A model generated the notes under the pieces. That model made no database searches and had not been told where the DNA came from. It worked only from the letters and a program-made list of their open reading frames with translations. A stretch of DNA of 64,000 bases from Peptococcus niger (lineage in GTDB: Bacteria > Bacillota > Peptococcia > Peptococcales > Peptococcaceae), in assembly GCF_900101835.1 (NCBI RefSeq), contig NZ_FNAF01000005.1:1-64000 (forward strand), given 5' to 3'. Below, one piece after another: positions 23,740 to 32,875 of the stretch; within the stretch, counting starts at the first letter, position 1, and each line of letters starts with the position of its first letter. Position numbers and translations under genes: made by a program.

Positions 23740-26700
23740 ATGGTCGATTTTATCGGACGGAACAGAATAATCAGATGTTTGATCGTAACCCTAGTTCTGC
23801 TCACTGCTTTCGCCCGGCCGGGGTTGGCTGCAGATTACAATGTGAGCGATGAAGCGGGGCTGCGACAGGCGGTGGCCAATGCCACTAGTGGCGATATTAT
23901 TACCATTACTGGAGACTTGACCTTGACCAAGCCCTTGGTCATCGACAAGAAGACATTGACGTTAAAGGGAATGGGTATTCTGTCCGCGAACGTCGGACTC
24001 AAGGATTCCAATGAGAGCGTGAGCAATACCCTTTTAATTGTTAAAGGCGGAGAAGTGGTCGTTGACGGTTTGACCTTAGATGGTAAGGATGTCAACCGGG
24101 CCATTCATGCCACGGATGCCAAGTTGACCTTAAAGGGAGCGACCATTACGAAGGGCTGCCCGGGCGGGGATGCTTCCGAGAACCCCGGCGGCGGTGTGCT
24201 GCTTCGCGGCGGTTCGTTAACGGCAACCGATAGCCATTTTTCTAACAACAGACCAGGCACAAACGCAACGCTAAGTAAACCGGAAAATGCCGTTAGCGGT
24301 GCTGCTATTTACACCACCGATGCGGAAACAACCATTGCCATTCACGGAGGCTCCTTTACTGACAATACCGTGCCCGCCTACGGTCACGGCGCGGCCATCT
24401 ACCAGGCCAAAGGCAGTCTGAATATTATGGGCACCGCATTTTCCGGAAACAGTGGATATTTGGCCAGTGACGATCAAGGCACCCAGGGTGCCTGTGTTCA
24501 TATTCGCCAAGATGTCACCGCTACCATTAAAAATGTAGATGTGAAAGTGGCGAAAGGTTTTAATACCGGCGGCTTTTTGCGGTCTTACGCCGGAACGGTA
24601 GATATTTCGGGTTCAAAGTTCACCATTGACAGCTTGGGGGATTCCTACGCTATTAGCGGCGGCGCCCTCTGCTTTGAAGGAGGCACAAGCAAGGTAACGA
24701 ATTGTGAATTTACAACAACAGGTTCTAAGTCAAAAGTTGCCTACGCCGGCGGCTTTATCGACATCGTCGGCACAGGAACACATACCATCGAAAGCAATAA
24801 AATGACTGGTTACGGCATAGGCAATGGCAAAGAGATTGCCTCTTTCGGCGGTGCCATTAGCCTTGAAGAAAAAAGTGGCACCGGCACCGACAAACCGAAT
24901 CTGACTATCAAAAATAATAAAATTGACGGCATTTCCGTATCAGATAACGGCGGCGCCATTGCCATAGGTACCCATCGCGGAAAAATCATTCCCGCCGACG
25001 TTACCCTGTCTGGCAATAAAATTACAAACGTTGGCACTTTGTACTGGGGCAATCGGGCTGGCGGCGGAATCTTTGTCGGCCCTGAGGCAAAAGTCACCAT
25101 GTCCGGTGATACATTGACCGCTAGCCGCTCCGTCCTCGGCGGCGGCATTTATAATGAAGGTGACTTAATCATCTCCGGCGGTGCTACCTTAACCGGCGGC
25201 ATGGCTGCCGCACTGGGCGGCGAAATTTATAACGACGGCCTCCTTACTGTGGACGATGCTACGGTAACGGGAGACTTTGTCGGCGGCGCCTCTTGGAATA
25301 TGAGTCCACATCCGAACAAACCTAACGAATACGGGGGTGTGAACATTTATGCGGCTAGGAATGTTACCATTACGCCGAAAGCGACTCTTACCGCGGGCAA
25401 AGACCTGCGGGTCTTGGACGGCCAATCGATGATTCTCTTGACCGGTCCGTTGACTAAGGAAATCGATGTGTCCATTAGCGAGGCATCCACGAAAGAAGGA
25501 GATAGTTATCCGGAAAACATCTCTCGAAAAGTGGGCTATGTCATCGCTGAAGGGAAAAATTATACACCTGCGAAAGGCGATGCCCATTTTCTGCATTACA
25601 TCGGTAAGGCTAAGGCAGACGAGCCGTCCCATTACACCAATCAAGTACGGGCAGGCTTTAGCGATGACACGTCCATTGGTGAATGGGATTTTGTCCTGTC
25701 ACCGCAAAATAAAGTGGTTCTCGGCCAACGGGCGGAACTGATTTTTGACGGCAACGGCGGCACCTTTGACGGGCAAGCAACCGATACAAAGGATTACACT
25801 TTCTATTCCTCCGAAGATCCTTTTGCGGACAAGACGAATATGAAGGCAGAAAAGACGCCGACGAAGGAAGGCTACCAATTCGTCGGTTGGGCGGCAGACC
25901 AGAAAGCTGCCTTTGAAAGCGCCGATGCCTATTTAGGCGCAAATGTTAATAAATTTGACGATAGCAAGTCCTACATGAGCCTGCAGGCAAAACAAACGGG
26001 ACCTATAACTGACATTCTGAATCCCTATACGACAACCGTATACGCCCTATGGGTAAAACAAATCGACATTCCCGTAAACAAAGTGTGGGGCGAAGGAACG
26101 AAAGACGAACAAAAGCAGGAGGTTAAGCTGACGCTTACCGGCGGGAAGGCTCCGGTGTCGCTGACTTTAAATGAAGCGAACGGATGGAGCGGTAAATTTG
26201 AAAAGGTCGACACCATCGCCGTCAACGGCGGAACCGATGGTAAAGACGCGAAGATTACAAATTACAGCGTTTCAGAAGCATCTATTAACGGCTTTACCTC
26301 GAAAACCATGGGTAATGCGACGGAGGGCTTTACAGTAACTAACACGCAGATAAAAGAAACCGTGGATATATCCGTGACGAAGGTATGGAAAGATGAAAGC
26401 GGAAAAGACACGACGCCGACCGGCGTAACGGCCACGATTAAGCTCTTGGCCGACGGCGCGGATGCGAAGAAAACCCTAACCTTTACGGGAAACGAAACAC
26501 AAAAGTTCGAAAAGCTTCCCAAGAAAAATGAACAAGGTGCGGTTATCACCTACACGATTTCGGAAGAGCCGGTATCAGGTTATGAAACTCCGGTAACTAG
26601 TGGCGATGCGACAAATGGCTTTACGGTAACCAATAAAAAAACACCGGAAACCGTGGATATTTCCGTTAATAAAAAATGGGTTGATGCGGAAGAGAGTGAC

Positions 26701-28152
26701 AAAGTCGATGTGACTGTAAACTTACTGGCAAATGGACAAGCAACAGAAAAAGCTGTCACCTTAAATGCCAATAACCAATGGGCCGGGACCTTTGAAGACT
26801 TGGCCAAAAATGATGAAAATGGCGACGCCATCACCTATACCGTGACAGAAAATGCCGTGGAAGGATTTAGGTCAAAAGTCACCGGTGATGTGGCCAATGG
26901 CTTCACGGTGACCAATACAAAAATCAACCCGATACCGGAAGACAAAGTTAACGTTCAAGTGACAAAAGTTTGGTCCGGTGCGGAAGAGAGCGACAAAGTG
27001 CCTGTTACCATCACCTTAAAAACAAACGGTGAGGCAACAGATAAAACCGTCATCTTAAATGCCAACAACCAATGGACTGGTACCTTTGAAGGTTTGCCCA
27101 AAAATGATGAAAACGGTAACGCCATCACCTACACCGTGAGCGAAAATGCCGTGAAAGGCTTTACGTCAAAAGTCACCGGTAATGTGACTGATGGTTTCAC
27201 CATCACCAACACAAAAAACAAGCCCAATCCGCCGACGGAAAAAGTCATTACAAAATACGTGGATGAACAGGGCAATGATTTAATTAAACCAAAGGATGGA
27301 GAGAATCCTAAGGAAAACATTTCCGGTTATAAATATGTTAAGACAGAAAAAACGACAGAAGGTAAAGAGACGACCATTCGTCACATTTACAAAAAAGTCG
27401 AGAGACGGTCTCATGGTGGTGGGGGTTCCGCTTTTTGGAATACCAAACCGGTGCCTGATGACGGTCTGCTAAATAAGGAAGACCACAAGGCCTATATGTT
27501 TGGCTATCCTGACAGCACTTTCCTTCCCAATCGCAACATGACCCGGGAAGAGGTTACGGCTATGTTTGCTCGGCTCTTGAAAGATTATCCGAAGGAACGC
27601 AGAAGCTACGTCATTCCGTATAATGACGTGACCGCAAGCGATTGGTCTTATGAGGCCATCGGCTTTATGACGGAAAAGGGCATCGTCAAGGGCTACGAAG
27701 ATGGCAGCTTTAAGCCCACGGAGGCCATTAGCCGGGCGGAATTTGCCGCCATGGCCGCCCGCTTTGATAAGCTCGTTGACGGCAGGGGCAATCCCTTCTT
27801 TGACGTGCCCGACAGCCACTGGGCCCTATCTTCCATTAATTCGGCAGCGGCCAAGGGCTGGGTATCCGGTTACCCCGACGGCAGCTTTAAGCCGGAGCGC
27901 AAGATCACCCGTTCGGAAGTGGTGTCCATCAGCAACATTATGCTGGACCGGTTTGCCGACAAGGATTTCGTCCGCAACCACCTTGGTGAGATGATTGAAT
28001 TTACCGACCTGACAGAAGTCAACTGGGCCTACTTCCCCATTATGGAAGCCACCAACGGCCACGACTACACGAGAAAGGCTGCAGAAAAAGAAGAAGACTG
28101 GAGCCGCCTCAACGGGGAAGAATTCCGCTTTCCCCTTTTGTACAGAAAATAA
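23740..28152 (+). CDS. large SLH-anchored surface adhesin with beta-helix and CnaB-type repeats, 1470 aa
   Basis: A secreted, S-layer-anchored protein. Order: signal peptide (1-31, ends PGLAA); parallel beta-helix of the pectin-lyase/polymorphic-repeat type (about 32-660) with repeated GGAI, GGAL and GGGIY turns; an InlB-type repeat (about 662-770, FDGNGG and GYQFVGWA); four CnaB-type beta-sandwich domains (about 771-1163), each with a V.K.W strand, a late Y(T/S)(V/I)(S/T)E and a closing VTN, the residues that form internal Lys-Asn isopeptide bonds in this family; a MucBP-like unit (about 1164-1221); then three SLH domains (about 1240-1440) that bind secondary wall polymer. It has no LPXTG sortase signal. 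ATG 23740 follows AAAGGAGGAG. Likely role: adhesion or surface coating. It precedes a second SLH protein by 60 bases. Confidence 0.85.
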   Translation: MVDFIGRNRIIRCLIVTLVLLTAFARPGLAADYNVSDEAGLRQAVANATSGDIITITGDLTLTKPLVIDKKTLTLKGMGILSANVGLKDSNESVSNTLLIVKGGEVVVDGLTLDGKDVNRAIHATDAKLTLKGATITKGCPGGDASENPGGGVLLRGGSLTATDSHFSNNRPGTNATLSKPENAVSGAAIYTTDAETTIAIHGGSFTDNTVPAYGHGAAIYQAKGSLNIMGTAFSGNSGYLASDDQGTQGACVHIRQDVTATIKNVDVKVAKGFNTGGFLRSYAGTVDISGSKFTIDSLGDSYAISGGALCFEGGTSKVTNCEFTTTGSKSKVAYAGGFIDIVGTGTHTIESNKMTGYGIGNGKEIASFGGAISLEEKSGTGTDKPNLTIKNNKIDGISVSDNGGAIAIGTHRGKIIPADVTLSGNKITNVGTLYWGNRAGGGIFVGPEAKVTMSGDTLTASRSVLGGGIYNEGDLIISGGATLTGGMAAALGGEIYNDGLLTVDDATVTGDFVGGASWNMSPHPNKPNEYGGVNIYAARNVTITPKATLTAGKDLRVLDGQSMILLTGPLTKEIDVSISEASTKEGDSYPENISRKVGYVIAEGKNYTPAKGDAHFLHYIGKAKADEPSHYTNQVRAGFSDDTSIGEWDFVLSPQNKVVLGQRAELIFDGNGGTFDGQATDTKDYTFYSSEDPFADKTNMKAEKTPTKEGYQFVGWAADQKAAFESADAYLGANVNKFDDSKSYMSLQAKQTGPITDILNPYTTTVYALWVKQIDIPVNKVWGEGTKDEQKQEVKLTLTGGKAPVSLTLNEANGWSGKFEKVDTIAVNGGTDGKDAKITNYSVSEASINGFTSKTMGNATEGFTVTNTQIKETVDISVTKVWKDESGKDTTPTGVTATIKLLADGADAKKTLTFTGNETQKFEKLPKKNEQGAVITYTISEEPVSGYETPVTSGDATNGFTVTNKKTPETVDISVNKKWVDAEESDKVDVTVNLLANGQATEKAVTLNANNQWAGTFEDLAKNDENGDAITYTVTENAVEGFRSKVTGDVANGFTVTNTKINPIPEDKVNVQVTKVWSGAEESDKVPVTITLKTNGEATDKTVILNANNQWTGTFEGLPKNDENGNAITYTVSENAVKGFTSKVTGNVTDGFTITNTKNKPNPPTEKVITKYVDEQGNDLIKPKDGENPKENISGYKYVKTEKTTEGKETTIRHIYKKVERRSHGGGGSAFWNTKPVPDDGLLNKEDHKAYMFGYPDSTFLPNRNMTREEVTAMFARLLKDYPKERRSYVIPYNDVTASDWSYEAIGFMTEKGIVKGYEDGSFKPTEAISRAEFAAMAARFDKLVDGRGNPFFDVPDSHWALSSINSAAAKGWVSGYPDGSFKPERKITRSEVVSISNIMLDRFADKDFVRNHLGEMIEFTDLTEVNWAYFPIMEATNGHDYTRKAAEKEEDWSRLNGEEFRFPLLYRK
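26640..27225 (+). repeat. two near-identical CnaB-coding repeats in the adhesin gene
   Basis: The third (about 26640-26931) and fourth (about 26940-27225) CnaB units share long almost identical DNA blocks, such as AATGATGAAAA and GCCATCACCTA segments and GTCAAAAGTCACCGGT. They are recent internal duplications that could recombine to change domain number. Confidence 0.8.
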
Positions 28153-28165
28153 AAAAGAGGACCTA

Positions 28166-28184
28166 GGCCGGGGTTTCCCCGGCC
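28166..28184 (+). terminator. short GC hairpin between the two SLH genes
   Basis: GGCCGGGG, TTT, CCCCGGCC: a perfect eight-pair stem without a T run. It sits in the 60-base gap before the second SLH gene and may slow or partly stop transcription or protect the mRNA end. Confidence 0.45.
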
Positions 28185-28212
28185 CGGGACCCGATGAAGA
28201 AAGGAAGAGAAC

Positions 28213-30633
28213 ATGAAAAGATTACTAAGCATCTTTTTGGCCGCAGCATTGCTGCTAAGCGTGGTGCCCTCGCAGGCATTTGCAGAGGGTACAGAGGGTG
28301 AACAGAATGTCAGCTATCCTCTTACAATAAAGGTTTATAATCTCGCAGATAAAAAACTTGAAGATAAGACTTTTAATTCTCCAGATGATAAGTTAGGCCA
28401 ATGGTATAAAAATGCTGGGAGGAGCGATTGGTCCTATAGGACTTTTAGAAAAATATTTTTAGGTTGGTCAACTGATAAAAAGTTTTTACAAGCTGACTCT
28501 ACTCATAACATGGATCCAAATGAAGTAATTTATCGCGATATAGAATCAATCTCAGCAATTGAGGGACTAAACAAGGATACAGAGCTATATCCGGTTATTA
28601 TGCCTGTTACGGATTTAATGGCTTTTGCTAAAATGCTTGAAACCGGCGGAGGAACTTTATACATCAACGGCGAAAAAACAGTGAAAGATGTCGAGGACGA
28701 AGCCACAGAAAAAGATAACTTTATAAAACGGACTGAGGGTTTTGAGGATATAGATGCAGAGAAAAGGTTGATTGAGTATTATTTTGATCCGGATAAAGAA
28801 GGATATGAAATTCAAGCTGTATCTGAATTTTACTTTAAAGATCCAAGAGTTCCATTTGTTATAGTTGAGAATCCTTTGGGCATTATAAAATCCGCCAAAG
28901 GAGTTACGGATTTTACTGGCGAAAATCCACAAAACTACTCTTATGAAGATTTAACAGTAGAGTTAGATAATAAATTTGAAGTAGCAAAGCAGCAAGAAGA
29001 CTGGACTTTTGAAAGTTCAACATTCATCGTTTCTGATGTTTTAGATGAAAATTATAAATCTCTAAGCCCGACTATCGCATTGCCTAATCCGGATAGCTTA
29101 GTAACCAAGTTCTCTTTTAAAAACCCGAATGGACTCAAGAAGTTTATTATTAGAACCACGCCAAGAAGTGATAATTCGGATGCAAAGTATGGAAGCGATA
29201 CAAGCTATCCAACTGACAATACAACTGTTGTAACTGGACAGCAAATATTACAACCGATGAAACTAAAGACCGGTAAAGGTTCAAACATTAAAATTTCCAA
29301 GGAGTATGCTAAGGAATTAGAAGCAGACAAAGAGTTAGAATCTGTAAGCAAGGGTAAAATAAAAGGTGCTGTAGGAATAGATAAAAGGAGAATGACAGGC
29401 GGAGCTGCTATTTTTGCTTTGATTCTTCCGGATTCTCAAGCAATTCCTGAGCTTAAAGCTAAGAACACAATGAATTTCGACTTTGCAATTCCGATTGTGC
29501 GCTTCGATAAAAATACGAAGTCTTTAGGTGATGCTGAAGAACAAAACCTCGGCTACTCGAAGTTTGTGGTGAACAAGGCTATGAACAGTGACGGATTTGA
29601 TCAAGATACACAGCCGAATAAAGATATAACTCAAGCCGGCGAAGCTTTCATTAGCGACAAAGACTATAAAGTTGATGAAACGAAGTTAGCTTTCAATGGG
29701 AAAGAATACACTTTCAAGGGCTGGAACACCCAAGCTGACGGCAAGGGTGAATTTGTAAAAGCAGATACGGTAATTAAGCCCGATTTCTTGAATCAAAAAG
29801 ATAACGACAGAGTGGATGAAGATATGGTTCTTTACGCCATTTGGGAAGCAAAAGAAGAACCGAAACCTGAACCGAAACCTGATACAGGTCACCAAGGCGG
29901 CAGCAAGGGTGGCGCAACAACGACCCCGTCCAAGCCGGAACCTAAACCGGAAGAACCGGATAACGGCGATTTGAACAAAGCCGACCACTACCAGTACCTC
30001 ATTGGCTATCCGGACGGGACCTTTGCCCCCAACAAGGGCATGACCCGGGCAGAAGTGGCCACCATGTTCACCCGACTCTTAAAAGACCGCCCCGTTAAAG
30101 GCCAAAGCTATGCAGCCGGTCTGAGCGACATTTATGCCGGCGACTGGTACGCCGATACCGTCGGCTATGCCGTCCAAAAAGGCATCGTCTCCGGTTACCC
30201 GGACGGGACCTTCAAACCCAACCAGCCCATCACCCGGGCAGAATTTTCTTCCATTGCCTCCCGCTTTGCCGACCTCACTGAAGAAAAAGACCTTACTTTC
30301 AGTGATTTGGACGCAAGCCACTGGGGCTATAAGGCCATCCGCCTGGCAGCCTCCAACGGTTGGATTTCCGGTTATCCGGACAACACCTTCCGTCCGGAAC
30401 AAGCCATTACCCGCGCAGAAGTGACCTCCATCACCAACCGGATGCTCAATCGCAGTGCAGACCTCGATTGGATCAATGCCCACAATGATGAAGTCATCCA
30501 CTTCAGCGACGTAAGCGCCGGCGACTGGTTCTTTGAACCGGTTATGGAAGCCACCATGGGCCATGACTTTACCCGCGATAAAGACGGTAAAGCTGAACAC
30601 TGGACCGATTTGAACGGTAAGACCTTTATTTAA
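28213..30633 (+). CDS. SLH-anchored surface protein with InlB-type repeat, 806 aa (mosaic gene)
   Basis: A secreted surface protein. Signal peptide 1-24 (VVPSQAFA); a long region (about 25-450) that I do not recognise, with scattered charged and beta-rich segments; an InlB/Listeria-Bacteroides-type repeat (about 450-546, FKGWNTQADGKGEF and LYAIWEA); a Pro/Lys/Gly-rich linker with EPKPEPKPD repeats; then three SLH domains (about 589-760) with GYPDGTFAPNKGMTRAE-type motifs. The tail MEATMGHDFTR...W.DLNG is shared with the SLH protein just upstream. The DNA of the central region is visibly AT-rich, while the SLH part (from about 29930) is GC-rich like the rest of the chromosome. ATG 28213 follows GGAAGAG. 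Confidence 0.82.
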   Translation: MKRLLSIFLAAALLLSVVPSQAFAEGTEGEQNVSYPLTIKVYNLADKKLEDKTFNSPDDKLGQWYKNAGRSDWSYRTFRKIFLGWSTDKKFLQADSTHNMDPNEVIYRDIESISAIEGLNKDTELYPVIMPVTDLMAFAKMLETGGGTLYINGEKTVKDVEDEATEKDNFIKRTEGFEDIDAEKRLIEYYFDPDKEGYEIQAVSEFYFKDPRVPFVIVENPLGIIKSAKGVTDFTGENPQNYSYEDLTVELDNKFEVAKQQEDWTFESSTFIVSDVLDENYKSLSPTIALPNPDSLVTKFSFKNPNGLKKFIIRTTPRSDNSDAKYGSDTSYPTDNTTVVTGQQILQPMKLKTGKGSNIKISKEYAKELEADKELESVSKGKIKGAVGIDKRRMTGGAAIFALILPDSQAIPELKAKNTMNFDFAIPIVRFDKNTKSLGDAEEQNLGYSKFVVNKAMNSDGFDQDTQPNKDITQAGEAFISDKDYKVDETKLAFNGKEYTFKGWNTQADGKGEFVKADTVIKPDFLNQKDNDRVDEDMVLYAIWEAKEEPKPEPKPDTGHQGGSKGGATTTPSKPEPKPEEPDNGDLNKADHYQYLIGYPDGTFAPNKGMTRAEVATMFTRLLKDRPVKGQSYAAGLSDIYAGDWYADTVGYAVQKGIVSGYPDGTFKPNQPITRAEFSSIASRFADLTEEKDLTFSDLDASHWGYKAIRLAASNGWISGYPDNTFRPEQAITRAEVTSITNRMLNRSADLDWINAHNDEVIHFSDVSAGDWFFEPVMEATMGHDFTRDKDGKAEHWTDLNGKTFI

Positions 30634-30700
30634 CCAATCAGCTGCAGCCGTTTGCGCTGATCTTATGTAGTGGTAGAACGGGAAAAAATGCAGTCCAACC

Positions 30701-30738
30701 GACAAGACCCCGCCTTAGAAATAAGGCGGGGTCTTGTC
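30701..30738. terminator. perfect 17-bp hairpin after the SLH gene pair
   Basis: GACAAGACCCCGCCTTA and its exact complement around GAAA. No long T run follows (CTATTTG), so termination strength is uncertain, but its place after the SLH genes fits a terminator. Confidence 0.7.
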
Positions 30739-30747
30739 CTATTTGCA

Positions 30748-30807
30748 AAAAGGCCCGGCAGGAGCAGGCCTGTCCATCTTAAGACAGGCTTGCCGCTACC
30801 GGCCTTT
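30748..30807. repeat. branched inverted repeat
   Basis: Nested complementary arms: AAAGGCC with GGCCTTT outside, GGCA with TGCC in between, and GCCTGTC with GACAGGC inside around CATCTTAA. It could form a bulged hairpin or cruciform. Function unknown. Confidence 0.55.
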
Positions 30808-30998
30808 CTTGTGTGATGGCCTAGTGCCCAGGGCGTCATCGGATGAAGCCACCAGGGCGGCAGGGGAGTCAAAATATTTTATGCAAAAAGATTAAAAGAT
30901 AAGGGATAATTTGCTTTTTTGATGCAAATAGGAGATACTATAAATAAATTGAATTGCTTATATTTTGTCCTTTTCAATAATTAAAAGAGGTGAAGTGG

Positions 30999-32678
30999 TT
31001 GAAAAAAATTTATGCTTTGACCCTCGGGCTGGAGTATATGAAAGACCTTAAGCGAGAATTTAAGGGGTATGACGGGGCGGCTTTTTCTCAGGACTTGATG
31101 GCGGGTACGACGGTTGCGGCTGTGGCCCTCCCCCTGGCCCTGGCCTTTGGTGTTGGCTCCGGGGCTTCGGCAGCGGCCGGTCTGGTGACGGCGGTCCTTG
31201 GCGGGCTGGTGATCAGTAGCTTTTCCGGGGCCAGCTACCAAATATCCGGTCCTACCGGTGCCATGATGGCCATCCTCTTATCCATAGTCGCTAAAGAGGG
31301 GCTGACCGGAGTTTTGGTGGCCGGATTTTTAGCAGGGATTCTTCTGGTCTTAGCCGGACTTTTTCGCCTGGGGCGGATTATTTCCTTTGTGCCTTCGTCG
31401 GTCATTACCGGCTTTACGTCCGGCATAGCAGCGGTGATTGCCCTGGGCCAGCTGGATCATTTTTTTGGCATCAAATCAGAAGGGGACCTGGCCCTTTTAA
31501 AAGTGGCGTCTTATTTTCAAACCGGGGCCGTGCCGGATGTAAGGACCACCGCTATTGGCCTGGGCGTTATCCTGCTCATGATTGCCTGGCCGAAAAAATG
31601 GAATGCGGTTTTCCCCTCCAGCCTGATGGCCCTGGCTGTCGTTTTGGCCTTTCAGGCGATTTTTCATTGGGATGTGCCCGTGGTGGGGGAAATTCCCCGG
31701 ACTTTATTTTTAGCTGACCGGTTGACCATCGGGGACTTAAACCCCACGACCTGGCCAAATTATATTATGCCGGCCATATCCATCGCCCTCCTCAGCATGG
31801 TGGAAAGCCTTCTTTGTGGGGCTTCAGCGGAAAAAATGACCGCTGAACGGCTTAGAAGCAACCGGGAGCTGGTTGCCCAAGGGCTTGGGAACCTGGTGAT
31901 TCCTTTCTTTGGCGGAATCCCTGCTACAGCAGCCATCGCCCGGACGTCAGTGGCCATTAAATCCGGCTGCCGGACCAGGCTCACCGGTATTATCCATAGC
32001 ATTATCCTACTCTTATCTATGTTTATCCTGACCCCGGTGATGTCTGCCATTCCCTTGAGTGCCTTGGCCGGTGTCCTTATGGTCACCGCTTGGCGGATGA
32101 ACGACTGGGCCAATATCCGCTTTATTTTTTCCCACCGCTTTAAAAGCGGGATTGCTAAATTCAGTATTACCCTGGCAGCGACTGTGCTTTTAGACCTGAC
32201 CCAGGCCATTATCATCGGGGTAATCTTCTCCCTGGTCCTCATTGTGGCCCGAATGAGCCAGCTGGAAATCAATATTGCCGATGTGGATAATGCCCGCCTG
32301 AAAGAAATCGGCATGGGCTTAGACCGGGTCCCTGATATTAATGAAGTCCGGGTCGTTTATATTACCGGGACCCTATTTTTTGGGGTGGTAGACCGGTTAA
32401 AAGATAAGCTGCTGACCATGCCCCACAGCGACGTCATCATCCTTTCTATGCGGGGGGTACCGGTTATTGACCTTTCAGGGGTCCAGGCCCTCATGGAACT
32501 GGCTGAAGAATTGGAAGGGGAAGGGACCCAGCTGTCGGTATCCAGTGTTCAGCCGGCCGTTAAGCGCTACCTGGAACGGAGTGGATTTTTAGATATCATC
32601 GGCAGAGACCATCTCTATCCCAGCGCCGAGCAAGCCATTTTACGGTCGGTTGATGACAAGGCCAGGGTGGTTGATTGA
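30999..32678 (+). CDS. SulP/SLC26-family anion transporter with STAS domain
   Basis: A 559-residue membrane transporter. The transmembrane core (about 20-400) has the SulP features VAAVALPLALAFGVGSGA and QISGPTGAMMAILL. The C-terminal STAS domain (about 430-550) has IIDLSG-type motif VIDLSGVQALMEL. Substrates in this family include sulfate, bicarbonate and other anions; no carbonic anhydrase or sulfate gene is adjacent to choose between them. TTG 30999 lies eight bases after GAGG (30987-30990) and is preferred; GTG 30990 is in frame but overlaps the ribosome site. Confidence 0.88.
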   Translation: MKKIYALTLGLEYMKDLKREFKGYDGAAFSQDLMAGTTVAAVALPLALAFGVGSGASAAAGLVTAVLGGLVISSFSGASYQISGPTGAMMAILLSIVAKEGLTGVLVAGFLAGILLVLAGLFRLGRIISFVPSSVITGFTSGIAAVIALGQLDHFFGIKSEGDLALLKVASYFQTGAVPDVRTTAIGLGVILLMIAWPKKWNAVFPSSLMALAVVLAFQAIFHWDVPVVGEIPRTLFLADRLTIGDLNPTTWPNYIMPAISIALLSMVESLLCGASAEKMTAERLRSNRELVAQGLGNLVIPFFGGIPATAAIARTSVAIKSGCRTRLTGIIHSIILLLSMFILTPVMSAIPLSALAGVLMVTAWRMNDWANIRFIFSHRFKSGIAKFSITLAATVLLDLTQAIIIGVIFSLVLIVARMSQLEINIADVDNARLKEIGMGLDRVPDINEVRVVYITGTLFFGVVDRLKDKLLTMPHSDVIILSMRGVPVIDLSGVQALMELAEELEGEGTQLSVSSVQPAVKRYLERSGFLDIIGRDHLYPSAEQAILRSVDDKARVVD

Positions 32679-32728
32679 CGGCCACGCCAGGACGTTACAG
32701 AAATCGCGGCCTCAGCCGGTAAAAGAAC

Positions 32729-32769
32729 AAGCAAGCCCTGCCTCATAGGACATGAGGCAGGGCTTGCTT
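32729..32769 (+). terminator. terminator of the SulP gene
   Basis: An 18-bp perfect stem (AAGCAAGCCCTGCCTCAT with its complement) around AGGAC. A weak T stretch follows. Confidence 0.75.
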
Positions 32770-32810
32770 ATAGGGAGCGATAGGTCCAATGACAGCTTTG
32801 CCGGCAGAAG

Positions 32811-32841
32811 AAAAACAAAAAGCCGCTATCACTAGCGGCTT
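32811..32841 (-). terminator. terminator of ssrA
   Basis: On the minus strand, AAGCCGCTA, GTGA, TAGCGGCTT is followed by a T-rich run (complement of 32811-32820). It lies 35 bases after the tmRNA 3' end. Confidence 0.88.
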
Positions 32842-32875
32842 CAATCTCGTGCGGTTTAATAGGATAAAGTTATTA

